From an uncultured Collinsella sp. (GTDB taxonomy: Bacteria; Actinomycetota; Coriobacteriia; Coriobacteriales; Coriobacteriaceae), in NCBI GenBank assembly GCA_900768265.1, contig CAAGCF010000036.1, positions 1 to 64,000 on the forward strand: a stretch of 64,000 nt of DNA. Direction: 5' to 3'. Below are positions 34,732 through 43,618 of the stretch, one piece after another. The notes under the pieces were generated by a model. That model was given only the letters and a program-made list of their open reading frames with translations, had not been told where the DNA came from and did not search any database. The number at the start of each line of letters is the position of its first letter. The first letter of the stretch is position 1. A program made the position numbers and the translations under genes.

Positions 34732-35832
34732 GTGGAATATCTCGAGAACCCGTTTACCCCCAGTTTTGGTGAGGTTCCTGCTCATCTCGCTGGCAGACAA
34801 CAGATTATTCGGGATTTGGACCGTGCCTTCTTGAGTCAGCGCAGGCGCCCGGAATTGACCTCGATCTTCTCAGGCGCGCGTGGAACCGGCAAAACCGCTC
34901 TCATGTCGTCGCTTGCGACAAGGGCAGAATCCCACGGCTGGATTGCCGTAAAGACGACCGCGCTCCCGGGAATGCTTGAGGAAATCGAGTTCGGGGCGAA
35001 ACGTGCTGCAGGCCATCTCATCGACCCGTCTAACGACTTCGAAGTAACCGGTCTCGGAATTGCACCATTCGGCAGCATCGAGGTCAATCGCGTTCATGAT
35101 GTCTCAACCTGGCGCTATCGCATGAGCGACATCATCGACCAGCTCAACGAGGCGGGCACCGGACTGCTCGTCACGGTTGATGAGGTCGATCCGACGCTCG
35201 ACGAGATGATTCAGCTCGCGGCCACGTATCAGCACTTTGTGACCGATGGAAAACGCGTCGCCCTGCTCATGGCGGGACTTCCCAACAACGTCTCGACGTT
35301 GCTGAACCACAAGACGGTCTCGTTCCTTCGTCGCGCCCAGCAATATCATCTGGGGCGTATCGCCGACCACGATGTACGTGAGGCCCTAATCCGAACGATC
35401 CAAGAAAACGATCGCCTGGCAGATGCCGAGGGAATCGACAAAGCCGTTCGCTCGATTTCGGGCTTTCCCTTCCTTTTGCAGCTCGTGGGTTACCGCGCCT
35501 GGGATCTCACGAGCAACTCGAGGGAAATATCGTCTCGCGACTTTGACCAGGGAATCAAAATCGCACGCGACGAAATGGACGACCGGATCCTCGCGGCGAC
35601 CTATCGGGAACTCACTGCAGAGGACAAGCGATTCCTCATCGCCATGCTCGATGACGAGGAAGAGTCCACCACCGCCGACCTTGTCGAGCGCCTTAAGCGT
35701 TCGCCACAACAGGTCTCCCGCTACCGACGCCGCATGATAGACGCAGGCATTATTGGGGAACGCGGGCGCGGTATCGTCGCTTTTGAATTACCGTTCTTCC
35801 GCGACTATCTCGCCGCTCAATGCGTGAAATAG
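34732..35832 (+). CDS. AAA-family ATPase with C-terminal winged helix (ATPase 1)
   Basis: 366 residues from the GTG at 34732, with AAAGGAG upstream. It starts with NPFTPSFG and has Walker A GARGTGKTA (about 48-56) and Walker B LLVTVDEVD (about 144-152). A sensor-like region with LMAGLPNNV follows, and then a C-terminal helical and winged-helix part. It belongs to the archaeal-ATPase/Orc-like group of signal ATPases whose role is mostly unknown. A second family member is at 38420, on the other side of the UvrA-like gene. No nuclease or other effector domain is fused. Confidence 0.8.
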   Translation: MEYLENPFTPSFGEVPAHLAGRQQIIRDLDRAFLSQRRRPELTSIFSGARGTGKTALMSSLATRAESHGWIAVKTTALPGMLEEIEFGAKRAAGHLIDPSNDFEVTGLGIAPFGSIEVNRVHDVSTWRYRMSDIIDQLNEAGTGLLVTVDEVDPTLDEMIQLAATYQHFVTDGKRVALLMAGLPNNVSTLLNHKTVSFLRRAQQYHLGRIADHDVREALIRTIQENDRLADAEGIDKAVRSISGFPFLLQLVGYRAWDLTSNSREISSRDFDQGIKIARDEMDDRILAATYRELTAEDKRFLIAMLDDEEESTTADLVERLKRSPQQVSRYRRRMIDAGIIGERGRGIVAFELPFFRDYLAAQCVK

Positions 35833-35838
35833 GTACCA

Positions 35839-35871
35839 ATGTGACAAAGGAAACTGTCCCTTTGTCACATT
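35839..35871. repeat. Family-1 palindrome, copy b
   Basis: AATGTGACAAAGG and CCCTTTGTCACATT surround AAACTGT. It lies between the convergent stops of ATPase 1 and the UvrA-like gene and may terminate both. Confidence 0.75.
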
Positions 35872-35874
35872 CGG

Positions 35875-38367
35875 TTAGAGGTAGCGACCGGTGATGCTTG
35901 CGGAGCAGGCTGCAATGTCGCCCGGCGTGCCGGCGCAGACGATTTGCCCGCCGGCGTCGCCACCGCCCGGGCCCATGTCGATCACGTAATCGGCGTTACG
36001 GATAAGGTCGAGGTCGTGCTCGATCACGACAACTGTGGCGCCTTTGGCAACGAGGCCGTCAAATACACTCAGCAACACCTGAACATCGAGCGGATGCAGG
36101 CCGATCGTGGGCTCGTCGAACACAAACACGGCATCATCCTGCACGCGGCCCATCTCGCTCGCGAGCTTAAGACGCTGCGCCTCGCCGCCCGAAAGCGCCG
36201 GCGTGGGCTCACCGAGCGTGAGATAGCCCAAGCCCAGGTCGTGCAAGGTCTGCAAGCGCGCCTGCACCTTTTTGAGTCCCACTGTGGCGTCGAGGGCCTC
36301 GTCCACACTCATGTCCATGAGCTGCGGCAACGTAAGCAGACTCCCGTCCTTGCCCTCGCGATGGATATGCGAAGCCGCGTCTGCATAACGTGAGCCGCGA
36401 CATGCCGGGCAGACGATCTCGACGTCGGGCAAAAACTGCACGTCGAGCAATATCGAACCCGTGCCATCGCACGTAGGGCAGCGCAAAGCGCCAGTGTTGT
36501 AGCTAAATGCGCCTGCCTTGTAGCCGGCTGCCTTGGCCTCGGGCGTGCGGGCGAAGGCGCGACGCAGTTCATCATGGATGTCAGCATAAGTCGCTACCGT
36601 CGAACGCACGTTGGCACCGATGGGCGTGGCATCTATCAGGTTGGCACGTGCAATGCCCTCGGCATCGACCCAACGCACGTGCCCCGGCAGGCGCTCGCCG
36701 GCTGCCTGCGCCTTGAGTGCCGGAATGAGCGTCTCGAGCACCAACGTCGTCTTACCCGAACCCGAAACGCCCGTCACCGCGACCAAGCGACCGCGCGGGA
36801 TATCGACTTCGAGCGGCTTGACGGTATGGATGGTATCGGTCGCCATGCGGATATGGCCCCGGTCGAACATTTCGTCGTCAGCCACCTGCGGCCGCAAGCG
36901 CTTGGGCTCCGAGCGCAAAAACGGGGCGATGCGGCTGCCCTGCGATTGTTCGACCTCGTCCACCGTGCCAGTGGCAATCACATTACCGCCGCCTGCTCCG
37001 GCAACGGGGCCCATCTCGACCAGATAATCGGCTTCCGCCAATACGCGCGTGTCGTGATCGACAACGACCGCGGTGTTGCCGTCATCCACCAGATCGCGCA
37101 TCACGCCCACCAGGCCGTCAACGTTAGCAGGATGCAGGCCGATCGAAGGCTCATCGAGCACATAGAGCACGCCCGTCGAGCGGTTGCGTACCACGCGGGC
37201 AAGCTGCACGCGCTGGCGCTCACCCGTGGAGAGCGTGGCACCGGCGCGGTCGAGTGAGAGGTAATCGAGACCCAGGTCAACCAGGCGACGGGCCGCGCCC
37301 AAAAACGAGTCGCAGATATCCGTTGCCATGGGCCGCATCTCGGTCGGCAAGGATGCAGGCACCCCGCGTACCCACTCAATCGCCTCACCCAGCGTCATGG
37401 CCGCGGCCTGCGCCAGATTGATACCGCTCACCCGGGGCTGGCGTGCCGCCTCGGAGAGACGCGTGCCACCGCAATCGCGGCATGGACCCTCGCGCAAAAA
37501 GCGAGCCACGCGTTTAAGTCCCTTATCGTCCTTAACCTTGGCGAGCGCATTCTCAACGGTATAGACGGCGTTGTAATAGGTAAAGTCGAGCGGCGTGGCG
37601 CCCTCGCCGTTTTTGGGAACGTAGAGAATATGCTTCTTAACCGCCGGGCCGTGAAACACGATGTCGCGCTCTTGAGGCGTGAGCTGGTTAAACGGCACGT
37701 CGGTGCGCACGCCCATCTCGCCGGCCACCTGCTTCATCAGGTCCCACATGAGCGTGCCCCAGGGAAGCACCGCACCCTCGTTGATGGTCTTTGACTCGTC
37801 GGGCACCAGGCTCGCCTCGTCTACCTCGCGCATGACACCGGTGCCGCCGCAGGTAGGGCACGCACCGCCGCTGTTAAAGGCAAGGTCCTCGGCACTCGGC
37901 GCGTAGAACTCGCGGCCGCATGCGGGGCACGTGAGCGACAGGCCCGCAGCCACGTTAAGGCTCGGCTCCACACGCGCCCCGCAATGCGGGCACACGTGAT
38001 GGGCGCAACGGCTAAAGAGTAGACGCAGGCTATTGTTGAGCTCGGTCATGGTACCAAAGGTCGAGCGCACGCCCGGTACGCTGGGGCGCTGATGTAATGC
38101 GAGTGCCGCTGGCACGTGCAGCACCTCGTCCACCTGGGCGTGCTCGGCCTGCGTCAGACGACGGCGGGTATAGGTGCTGAGCGCCTCCAGATAGCGGCGC
38201 GAGCCCTCGGCATAAAGAACCCCGAGTGCCAGCGAACTCTTGCCCGAGCCCGACACGCCGGCAATACCCACGAGCCTTCCCAGCGGAATATCGATATCGA
38301 TGTCCTTAAGGTTGTGTACGCGCGCGCCACGCACCTCGATAGCACTTGGCTGTTGCGACACCGCCAT
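35875..38367 (-). CDS. UvrA-like ABC ATPase (class II, UvrA2/DrrC type)
   Basis: 830 residues from the ATG at 38367 with AAGGGGAG upstream; the frame is open further but without a ribosome site. There are two ABC modules: Walker A GVSGSGKSSLALG and GVSGSGKTTLVLE, signatures STGERQRVQLA and LSGGEAQRLKLA, and two DEPxIGLHP Walker B regions. Zinc modules (CPHC...CPAC, CPTC...CPAC) are kept. It is about 110 residues shorter than housekeeping UvrA (about 940), which suggests loss of the UvrB-binding part, as in UvrA2/DrrC proteins linked to resistance against DNA-binding drugs. The start is next to family-1 palindrome c. Confidence 0.87.
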   Translation of the reverse strand: MAVSQQPSAIEVRGARVHNLKDIDIDIPLGRLVGIAGVSGSGKSSLALGVLYAEGSRRYLEALSTYTRRRLTQAEHAQVDEVLHVPAALALHQRPSVPGVRSTFGTMTELNNSLRLLFSRCAHHVCPHCGARVEPSLNVAAGLSLTCPACGREFYAPSAEDLAFNSGGACPTCGGTGVMREVDEASLVPDESKTINEGAVLPWGTLMWDLMKQVAGEMGVRTDVPFNQLTPQERDIVFHGPAVKKHILYVPKNGEGATPLDFTYYNAVYTVENALAKVKDDKGLKRVARFLREGPCRDCGGTRLSEAARQPRVSGINLAQAAAMTLGEAIEWVRGVPASLPTEMRPMATDICDSFLGAARRLVDLGLDYLSLDRAGATLSTGERQRVQLARVVRNRSTGVLYVLDEPSIGLHPANVDGLVGVMRDLVDDGNTAVVVDHDTRVLAEADYLVEMGPVAGAGGGNVIATGTVDEVEQSQGSRIAPFLRSEPKRLRPQVADDEMFDRGHIRMATDTIHTVKPLEVDIPRGRLVAVTGVSGSGKTTLVLETLIPALKAQAAGERLPGHVRWVDAEGIARANLIDATPIGANVRSTVATYADIHDELRRAFARTPEAKAAGYKAGAFSYNTGALRCPTCDGTGSILLDVQFLPDVEIVCPACRGSRYADAASHIHREGKDGSLLTLPQLMDMSVDEALDATVGLKKVQARLQTLHDLGLGYLTLGEPTPALSGGEAQRLKLASEMGRVQDDAVFVFDEPTIGLHPLDVQVLLSVFDGLVAKGATVVVIEHDLDLIRNADYVIDMGPGGGDAGGQIVCAGTPGDIAACSASITGRYL

Positions 38368-38388
38368 CGCTCCCCTTCCTATTGATCG

Positions 38389-38421
38389 AATGTGACAAAG
38401 GGACGGCCCCTTTGTCACATT
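38389..38421. repeat. Family-1 palindrome, copy c
   Basis: AATGTGACAAAGGG and CCCCTTTGTCACATT around ACGG. It overlaps the TAA stop of ATPase 2 and lies just before the ribosome site of the UvrA-like gene on the same strand. Confidence 0.75.
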
Positions 38422-39538
38422 ACTCGTGCCACAGAATGCGATCGCGAATGTACTCGCCCAGCATGGGCACGCTAAACCGGACGAGTCCGTATCCGGCGGC
38501 CTCGATGACGCGCTCACGAATCAGGCTTGCGCGGTATTTACTCGCCCAGCTCTGGGTACGGTCGCAGCGTTCAATGATATCCGCCATGCGCGTCGGCTTG
38601 TCCTCGTCAATCGCCATGGCTTCGATAAAGAGGCGTTGTGGGCTGCGCAGCCCGTAATAGAGCGGTGCGTCGACCGCTTCGTAGAACTCGGAAATGGCGT
38701 CTGCATAGCCCTCCTCGACATCGCGCCTTTCAATGGCTTGCGAGCCACGCCGGACAGCAGAGCGCCACATGTAATAGCCCACCAGCTGAACCATATAGGG
38801 ATGCCCCATGCTCTTGCGCGTCGCAAGGTCCGCCGTCTCCGCATCAACGTAAAGACCAGCGTCTTTGACCGTCTGGATATACGAATCGCGCACTTTGGGC
38901 AAAGAAATCGCCCCCAGCGTACGCTGCTGAGCACGCCGCAAAAACGTCACGCTCGGCTCTTCGAGCAAGTCATCAACCATACTGGGCAAGCCGGCAAATA
39001 CCAGCGCAAGACCGCGCTGGTCGCTATCGGGCAAGCCCGCGGCATCTTGATCTCCGAGCACTTGCTGATAGAGAACGGCCAGCGCCGCCAGTTCCTCGAT
39101 AGACGCAGATTGGGCCTCATCAATCGCAAACAGCAAGCCCTTTCCCGGCCCGAGTTTCTTGAGGCGTTCGTTGACTAACCCGCGCAACGTCTCGCCTTTT
39201 GCCCGCGCCGCCTCGACCGACATCCGGCCAAACGACGGCCCAAACTCCATTGACGTCACAACGGGTTTATTCGAGCGAAGCGCGTCGGCCAAGCGGTCGC
39301 ATAAGCCAAGCGAAGCGGAATCGGAGACAACCGCCCATCCGCGCTCATTGGCTAGACGTTGCAGCTCCCGCAGGAGAACCGTCTTGCCGCAGCCGCGGTT
39401 TCCCGTAATGAGCATGAGCCTGCCCGGCGCTCCAGCGCCGTTATCGAGCCCTTCCTCGAAATCTTCGATGACCGACTCTCGACCGATGAGCATCGGAGGC
39501 CGCTTGCCTGCCGTTGGCTTAAAGGGATTTGGATTCAT
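38420..39538 (-). CDS. AAA-family ATPase with C-terminal winged helix (ATPase 2)
   Basis: 372 residues, GAGGAGG before the start. N-terminus MNPNPFKPTAG, Walker A GNRGCGKTV (about 46-54), Walker B LLFAIDEAQ (about 134-142), VFAGLPSMV and FLRRAQQ blocks shared with ATPase 1, then a winged-helix-like C-terminus. Same family as the 34732 gene. It is upstream of the UvrA-like gene on the same strand, 52 bases apart, so one transcript is possible despite palindrome c. Three exact ten-base repeats precede it. Confidence 0.8.
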   Translation of the reverse strand: MNPNPFKPTAGKRPPMLIGRESVIEDFEEGLDNGAGAPGRLMLITGNRGCGKTVLLRELQRLANERGWAVVSDSASLGLCDRLADALRSNKPVVTSMEFGPSFGRMSVEAARAKGETLRGLVNERLKKLGPGKGLLFAIDEAQSASIEELAALAVLYQQVLGDQDAAGLPDSDQRGLALVFAGLPSMVDDLLEEPSVTFLRRAQQRTLGAISLPKVRDSYIQTVKDAGLYVDAETADLATRKSMGHPYMVQLVGYYMWRSAVRRGSQAIERRDVEEGYADAISEFYEAVDAPLYYGLRSPQRLFIEAMAIDEDKPTRMADIIERCDRTQSWASKYRASLIRERVIEAAGYGLVRFSVPMLGEYIRDRILWHE

Positions 39539-39570
39539 GTCGGCCTCCTCGGATCGGTAAACCCTGGTAA

Positions 39571-39600
39571 TAGTTATACCAACTTATACCGAGTTATACC
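39571..39600 (-). promoter_or_regulatory. Three phased TTATACC repeats before ATPase 2
   Basis: TAGTTATACC, AACTTATACC and GAGTTATACC follow directly at a ten-base period, one helical turn each. They are 33 bases before the ATPase 2 start, read GGTATAA on its strand, and may be operators with built-in -10-like words. Confidence 0.6.
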
Positions 39601-39605
39601 AATAG

Positions 39606-39638
39606 CATGTAACAAAGGAACTGCCCCTTTGTCACATG
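39606..39638. repeat. Family-1 palindrome, copy d
   Basis: CATGTAACAAAGG and CCCTTTGTCACATG with slight mismatches. It overlaps the ATG TGA end of the TetM-like gene on the minus strand. Confidence 0.7.
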
Positions 39639-41635
39639 TGGCCGAAAAACTCGGCATCTGCTGCTCGCCAGGGGCGGAAGGTGGCGGGATCGACCTTGAC
39701 GTGCGCCGCGGCGGGTACGTCGTACCATTTGACCGTGTAGCCGGCGCCGTGAGCGCAAAAGACAGAATCGGGCGTGTTGGGCAGATCGGCCTCGGGCTCA
39801 TAGGCGGCCGCCTCGATTACGCACTCGGCATCATGACAGGACGCGTAACCGGCGAACTCCAGGTACAGATGCCCGCGACCGCTCGTGTAGGCAGCCACCT
39901 CCAGCGCATAATCTTGCACCTCGGATGCCGGAACGCGACCCACAAGCTTCGCCCGGTCTCCCGCCATCGTCGGCGGCTCGTACTCGGCACTCATGCGCGT
40001 GGCATCCGAGAGCGCCCGGCCCACGCACTCCCCCGGCACCTCGAGCTCAAAGCGATACCATGGCTCCAACAACACCGCCGCACCGGCCTCGCGCGCCTGC
40101 ATCAAACCCTGGCGAATCGCGCGGTACGTGGCCTGGCGAAAATCGCCGCCCTCGGTGTGTTTGGCATGCGCGCGGCCGCCCGTGAGCGTAATGCGCACAT
40201 CGGTGATGGGCGAGCCCGTCAGCACGCCCAGGTGGTCGCGCTCCATAGCGTTGGTGAGTGCCAAACGCTGCCAGTTAAGATCGAGCTCGTCGGTCAAGGT
40301 CACGGTGCCAAACTGCACGCCCGAACCCGCCGGCAACGGCTCCAAGCGCAAATGCACCTCGGCATAGTGGCGCAGTGGCTCAAAATGGCCCACACCCTCG
40401 ACCAGCTGCGAAATAGTCTCCTTATAGAGAATGCCGCCGGGCTCAAACTCGACCGCAAGGCCAAAACGATCGGCCAGCACGCGCTGCACGACCTCGAGCT
40501 GCACGGCGCCCATCAACTGCAGGTGAATCTGCTCAAGATGCGTATTCCAGCTTACGCCGAGCATGGGATCTTCGTCCGCCAACTCAGTCAATGCTTTGAA
40601 CACCGTATGGACGTCGTGTTCGCCCGGCAGCACCGTATAGGTGAGGACTGGCGCAATGACGGGCGCATCGCCCGCGGACTCCGCGCCCAGGGCGTCCCCT
40701 GGGCGAACGTGCGCAAGGCCCGTCACGGCGCAGATGCCGCCAGCGGCAACTTCCTGGGCAAGCTCGTATTTCTCACCGTTATAGATGCGTACTTGATCGA
40801 CCTTCTGCTCCCATGCCTCGGCACCGGAACGTCCGTCAATCATCTGCTTGGCGTGCAGCGTGCCGCCGGTCACTTTAACCCAAGCCAAACGCTCGCCGTG
40901 ATCTCCGCGGCTGACACGATAGGCGCGCGCGGCAAACTCCGGGGGCCACGCCTGTTCACGCATCAGTGCGCATATGCCGTCCAGCAACTCGTCCACGCCT
41001 TGGTCCTTGAGCGCCGAGCCGGCAAAGCAGGGAAAGAGCTTGCGCTCGGCAACCATGCGCGACAGCGTTGCGACAGAAAGCTCACCCGCTTCAAGAAACT
41101 CCTCGAGCGCTGCCTCGTCCAACGCAGCAGCGTCCTCCTGAACGGCACCGCCCGCCAACAGCTCGCTGGCATCCAGGCAGCCTTCGGACAGACGCTGCCC
41201 CAGCTGTGCCAGCAAAACATCGCGACCGGGATTCTCCAAATCGATTTTGTTGATGAAGATGAACGTCGGGATGTCATAGCGTGCAAGCAGGCGCCACAGG
41301 GTTTCGGTGTGCCCCTGCACGCCATCGTTGGCACCCACAACCAAAATCGCATAGTCGAGCGCGCGCAGCGTGCGCTCCGCCTCAGCCGAAAAATCGACGT
41401 GGCCGGGTGCATCCACGAGCATGACGTGGGTATCGCCGCGGTCGAGCACGGCCTGCGACGAGAAGATCGTAATGCCGCGCTCGCGCTCGATCGCGTTCGT
41501 ATCCAGGTGCGAATCGCCATCGTCCACGCGGCCGCGCTTGCGAATGCGACCCGCATTGAACAACATGGCCTCGGCCAACGTGGTCTTGCCGGCGTCGACA
41601 TGCGCCAAGATTCCAACGACCGCTTGCTTCGACAT
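39632..41635 (-). CDS. TetM-like ribosomal-protection translational GTPase
   Basis: 667 residues from the ATG at 41635 (GAGGAGAG upstream). G motifs: AHVDAGKTT (about 11-19), RGITIF, DAPGHVDF, NKID. EF-G-like domains II to V follow, with a C-terminal part (PWYRFELEVPGECVGRALSD, GRGHLYLEFAGY) in the style of TetM/TetO. It therefore belongs to the group of GTPases that remove tetracycline from ribosomes, but many gut members are of unknown activity. Key TetM loop residues are not clearly kept, so resistance cannot be claimed. It sits beside UvrA2-like and ATPase genes. Confidence 0.82.
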   Translation of the reverse strand: MSKQAVVGILAHVDAGKTTLAEAMLFNAGRIRKRGRVDDGDSHLDTNAIERERGITIFSSQAVLDRGDTHVMLVDAPGHVDFSAEAERTLRALDYAILVVGANDGVQGHTETLWRLLARYDIPTFIFINKIDLENPGRDVLLAQLGQRLSEGCLDASELLAGGAVQEDAAALDEAALEEFLEAGELSVATLSRMVAERKLFPCFAGSALKDQGVDELLDGICALMREQAWPPEFAARAYRVSRGDHGERLAWVKVTGGTLHAKQMIDGRSGAEAWEQKVDQVRIYNGEKYELAQEVAAGGICAVTGLAHVRPGDALGAESAGDAPVIAPVLTYTVLPGEHDVHTVFKALTELADEDPMLGVSWNTHLEQIHLQLMGAVQLEVVQRVLADRFGLAVEFEPGGILYKETISQLVEGVGHFEPLRHYAEVHLRLEPLPAGSGVQFGTVTLTDELDLNWQRLALTNAMERDHLGVLTGSPITDVRITLTGGRAHAKHTEGGDFRQATYRAIRQGLMQAREAGAAVLLEPWYRFELEVPGECVGRALSDATRMSAEYEPPTMAGDRAKLVGRVPASEVQDYALEVAAYTSGRGHLYLEFAGYASCHDAECVIEAAAYEPEADLPNTPDSVFCAHGAGYTVKWYDVPAAAHVKVDPATFRPWRAADAEFFGHM

Positions 41636-41875
41636 GGCTCTCCTCTTATTGCAAGCCCATCGCACGCGGCAACGGGCATCCTCGTTCCACACTGGATGAT
41701 ACAATTTACGGGCCGGCGGGCGAAGCGGGCCCTATCCCCCGACCGAGCTCATCGCCCTGCGTTGCCGCGCGGCGATTTTCGTAGGTTCGCGCCTTGCGAA
41801 AGCCGGCACCTCTCCTTTTTGTCCGCCCGGACTCATCTGGGCGGTAACAACGCGAGCCCCACAACGACGCGTTTT
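41636..41875 (-). promoter_or_regulatory. Long leader region of the TetM-like gene
   Basis: About 240 bases on the minus strand before the start, with no convincing gene. It contains GTCCGCCCGGAC-type hairpins (41821-41844) and AAAAAGGAGAGG. There is also a tiny frame ATGAGCTCGGTCGGGGGATAG (six codons) that could be a leader peptide. Attenuation is known for ribosome-protection genes, but here it is only a possibility. Confidence 0.35.
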
Positions 41876-41909
41876 ACCAAAAATGGCCCCACTCGGGGCC
41901 ATTTTTTAT
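41876..41909. terminator. Terminator of the GNAT gene
   Basis: AAAAATGGCCCC (41879-41890) pairs with GGGGCCATTTTT (41895-41906) around four bases, with A/T runs on both sides. It lies 32 bases after the minus-strand GNAT stop. Confidence 0.85.
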
Positions 41910-41940
41910 TTGAGCTGGGTGATGATACGTGCCTTGGCTC

Positions 41941-42429
41941 CTACGCCTCGCGCAGCCAATCAAACGCGACACGCGGCGTACCGTCCGACACATATACGAT
42001 ACCGGCGCGCTTAAACCCGTCCTTGGCGATGGCGCCCTGCATGGGCAGATTGTCTTGGTGCGTGTCGATACGCAGATGGTCGGTGCGTTCCTTGGCAAAG
42101 GCAAACATCGCAGCAGCGACGCCATGCGTGGTGCCGTCCGACGCCACGCGATGCAGCACATGGTATGGAGCGACGCTGCGCCAGGTGCCATCCTCGATGA
42201 CGTCATAGCACTCGTCCGGACCCGGTAAAAAGGCAAACGTCGCCACCACGCGACCGTCGACTTCGCACACATAGCTGCCACCGGCGGCGATATCGGCAGC
42301 CACCTGCTCGACCGAAGGCGTGCCCTCGGGCCACTGCGTGGCGTTGCCATGCGCGCGCATAAAGGCGCGGGCCGCGTCATAGATAGCCATGACGGCGGGA
42401 ATGTCGGTATCGAGGGTTTTTCTGATCAT
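41941..42429 (-). CDS. GNAT-family N-acetyltransferase
   Basis: 162 residues; the start is at 42429 (a GTG one codon earlier is possible). IRKTLDTDIPAVMAIYDAAR at the N-terminus and the IDTHQDNLPMQ region near the end are typical of GNAT proteins. The acetyl-CoA loop is poorly conserved (TTHGVAAAMF). It probably acetylates a small molecule. The substrate is unknown. It is a single gene with its own terminator. Confidence 0.75.
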   Translation of the reverse strand: MIRKTLDTDIPAVMAIYDAARAFMRAHGNATQWPEGTPSVEQVAADIAAGGSYVCEVDGRVVATFAFLPGPDECYDVIEDGTWRSVAPYHVLHRVASDGTTHGVAAAMFAFAKERTDHLRIDTHQDNLPMQGAIAKDGFKRAGIVYVSDGTPRVAFDWLREA

Positions 42430-42505
42430 CACGCGGCGACCTCACGTTTATTGGTATCACTTTGATTGAGCAATCATACCAGCGTTTGGAAAGGGCAAGG
42501 AGCGG

Positions 42506-42802
42506 ATGGGAAGCAAAAAGCGAGCCGCCTGGTCAAAGGCCAAAAGCGAGTTTTTGGGCGCTGCCACCGGCGGCGATATGAGCGACCTGTTTGCGCGCGA
42601 GGACGAGCGCCGCGACGCCCTGGACGCCGAGCGCGATGAGGCTTGGCGCTATAAGTCGTGCGAGCGCAAAAACCGGTACGACACACGCGCCGAGGCCGAG
42701 GCCGTTATGGCCGACTGCGAAAACCGCGGGCGGCGTGGTTTAGCCTGCTACAAATGCGAATACTGTGGCGGGGGGCATCTGACGTCGCACCCTTGGAAAT
42801 AG
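42506..42802 (+). CDS. Small zinc-ribbon-like protein
   Basis: 98 residues with AAGGAG three bases before the start. The N-terminal half is charged and helical. The C-terminal half (CERKNRYDTRAEAEAVMADC and then CYKCEYCGGGHLTS) has four or five Cys and a His in a pattern known from small phage and bacterial proteins of the C..K..Y...EA...C..C..WHLTS type. It should bind zinc. The function is unknown. Confidence 0.7.
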   Translation: MGSKKRAAWSKAKSEFLGAATGGDMSDLFAREDERRDALDAERDEAWRYKSCERKNRYDTRAEAEAVMADCENRGRRGLACYKCEYCGGGHLTSHPWK

Positions 42803-42850
42803 ACCCCGCATCGGCACGGTGTTGACGGAGCGCCAACCATCGCACGCAAG

Positions 42851-43555
42851 CTACGGGCGCGGCGGCACCAAAACATCGTAGCGAACGGCCTTGCCCGCAA
42901 GTTGATAGCTCGGCTTAACGCCGGCAAGCAGCGGCCCCTTCACCGGCCGCTTGATAACGACCTTGCGCGGGCGCACCGCAAGCGCAGCTTCGACCAGCGA
43001 CTCCTCATCGGCGCACGGCTGTTCCAGATGGTGCAAGAGTTGGAACTTCTTTTTGACCGCTGCACTCTTGGTGCGCCCGGGAAACATGGGGTCCAGATAC
43101 ACCACGTCGGGAGCGGTGAGCTCGCCCCGCCCGATCAGCTCAGCTACATGGCGAAGGCCGGCAATGCTGTCCTCGCCCGCATGTAAGCGCATGCGCGCCA
43201 CGGCAGCTGCAAGCGCCGGATCATCTGCCGCGCGATCCAAGGCATCCTTGAGGAGCGCCGCGATCACGCAATCCTGTTCATACAGGTCGACGGTAAAGCC
43301 CGCGGCCGCCAGCAGCAGCGAATCCTCGCCAAAGCCCGCCGTGGCGTCAATCGCCCATGGGCGCTCGATGCCTTTTGCGCGCGCAGCCTTTACCAGCAGC
43401 TCTTGCTGCAGACGGCCCTGCTTGAGCCGTGGAAGCATGCGGCCAAAATCGGCGCGCAGCTCCATCGTGCCGCCGGTGAGCGTGAGGCCCTCGGACTTCC
43501 CGATCAACTCAAGCCCCGCGGCCCGAGCAACAGAAAAGGGATCGACGACACCCAT
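42851..43555 (-). CDS. rsmJ: 16S rRNA (guanine1516-N2)-methyltransferase
   Basis: 234 residues from the ATG at 43555 with AAGGAG upstream. RsmJ family: AIDATAGFGEDSLLLAAAGF (SAM motif I), LYEQD, VVYLDPMFPGRTKSA (catalytic DPMFP) and VIKRPV. RsmJ methylates G1516 of 16S rRNA. The first about 20 residues are variable. A stand-alone housekeeping gene. Confidence 0.88.
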   Translation of the reverse strand: MGVVDPFSVARAAGLELIGKSEGLTLTGGTMELRADFGRMLPRLKQGRLQQELLVKAARAKGIERPWAIDATAGFGEDSLLLAAAGFTVDLYEQDCVIAALLKDALDRAADDPALAAAVARMRLHAGEDSIAGLRHVAELIGRGELTAPDVVYLDPMFPGRTKSAAVKKKFQLLHHLEQPCADEESLVEAALAVRPRKVVIKRPVKGPLLAGVKPSYQLAGKAVRYDVLVPPRP

Positions 43556-43618
43556 GGACACTCCTTAACAAGCAAAACGAATGCGTGAGCGCCGTTCATG
43601 ACGACACCCAACCGTCCG

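Noticed and set aside
39359..42208. A 949-codon open frame on the plus strand
   Set aside because: It lies over the TetM-like and ATPase 2 genes on the minus strand; the frame is open because of high GC, and its protein has no recognisable domain.
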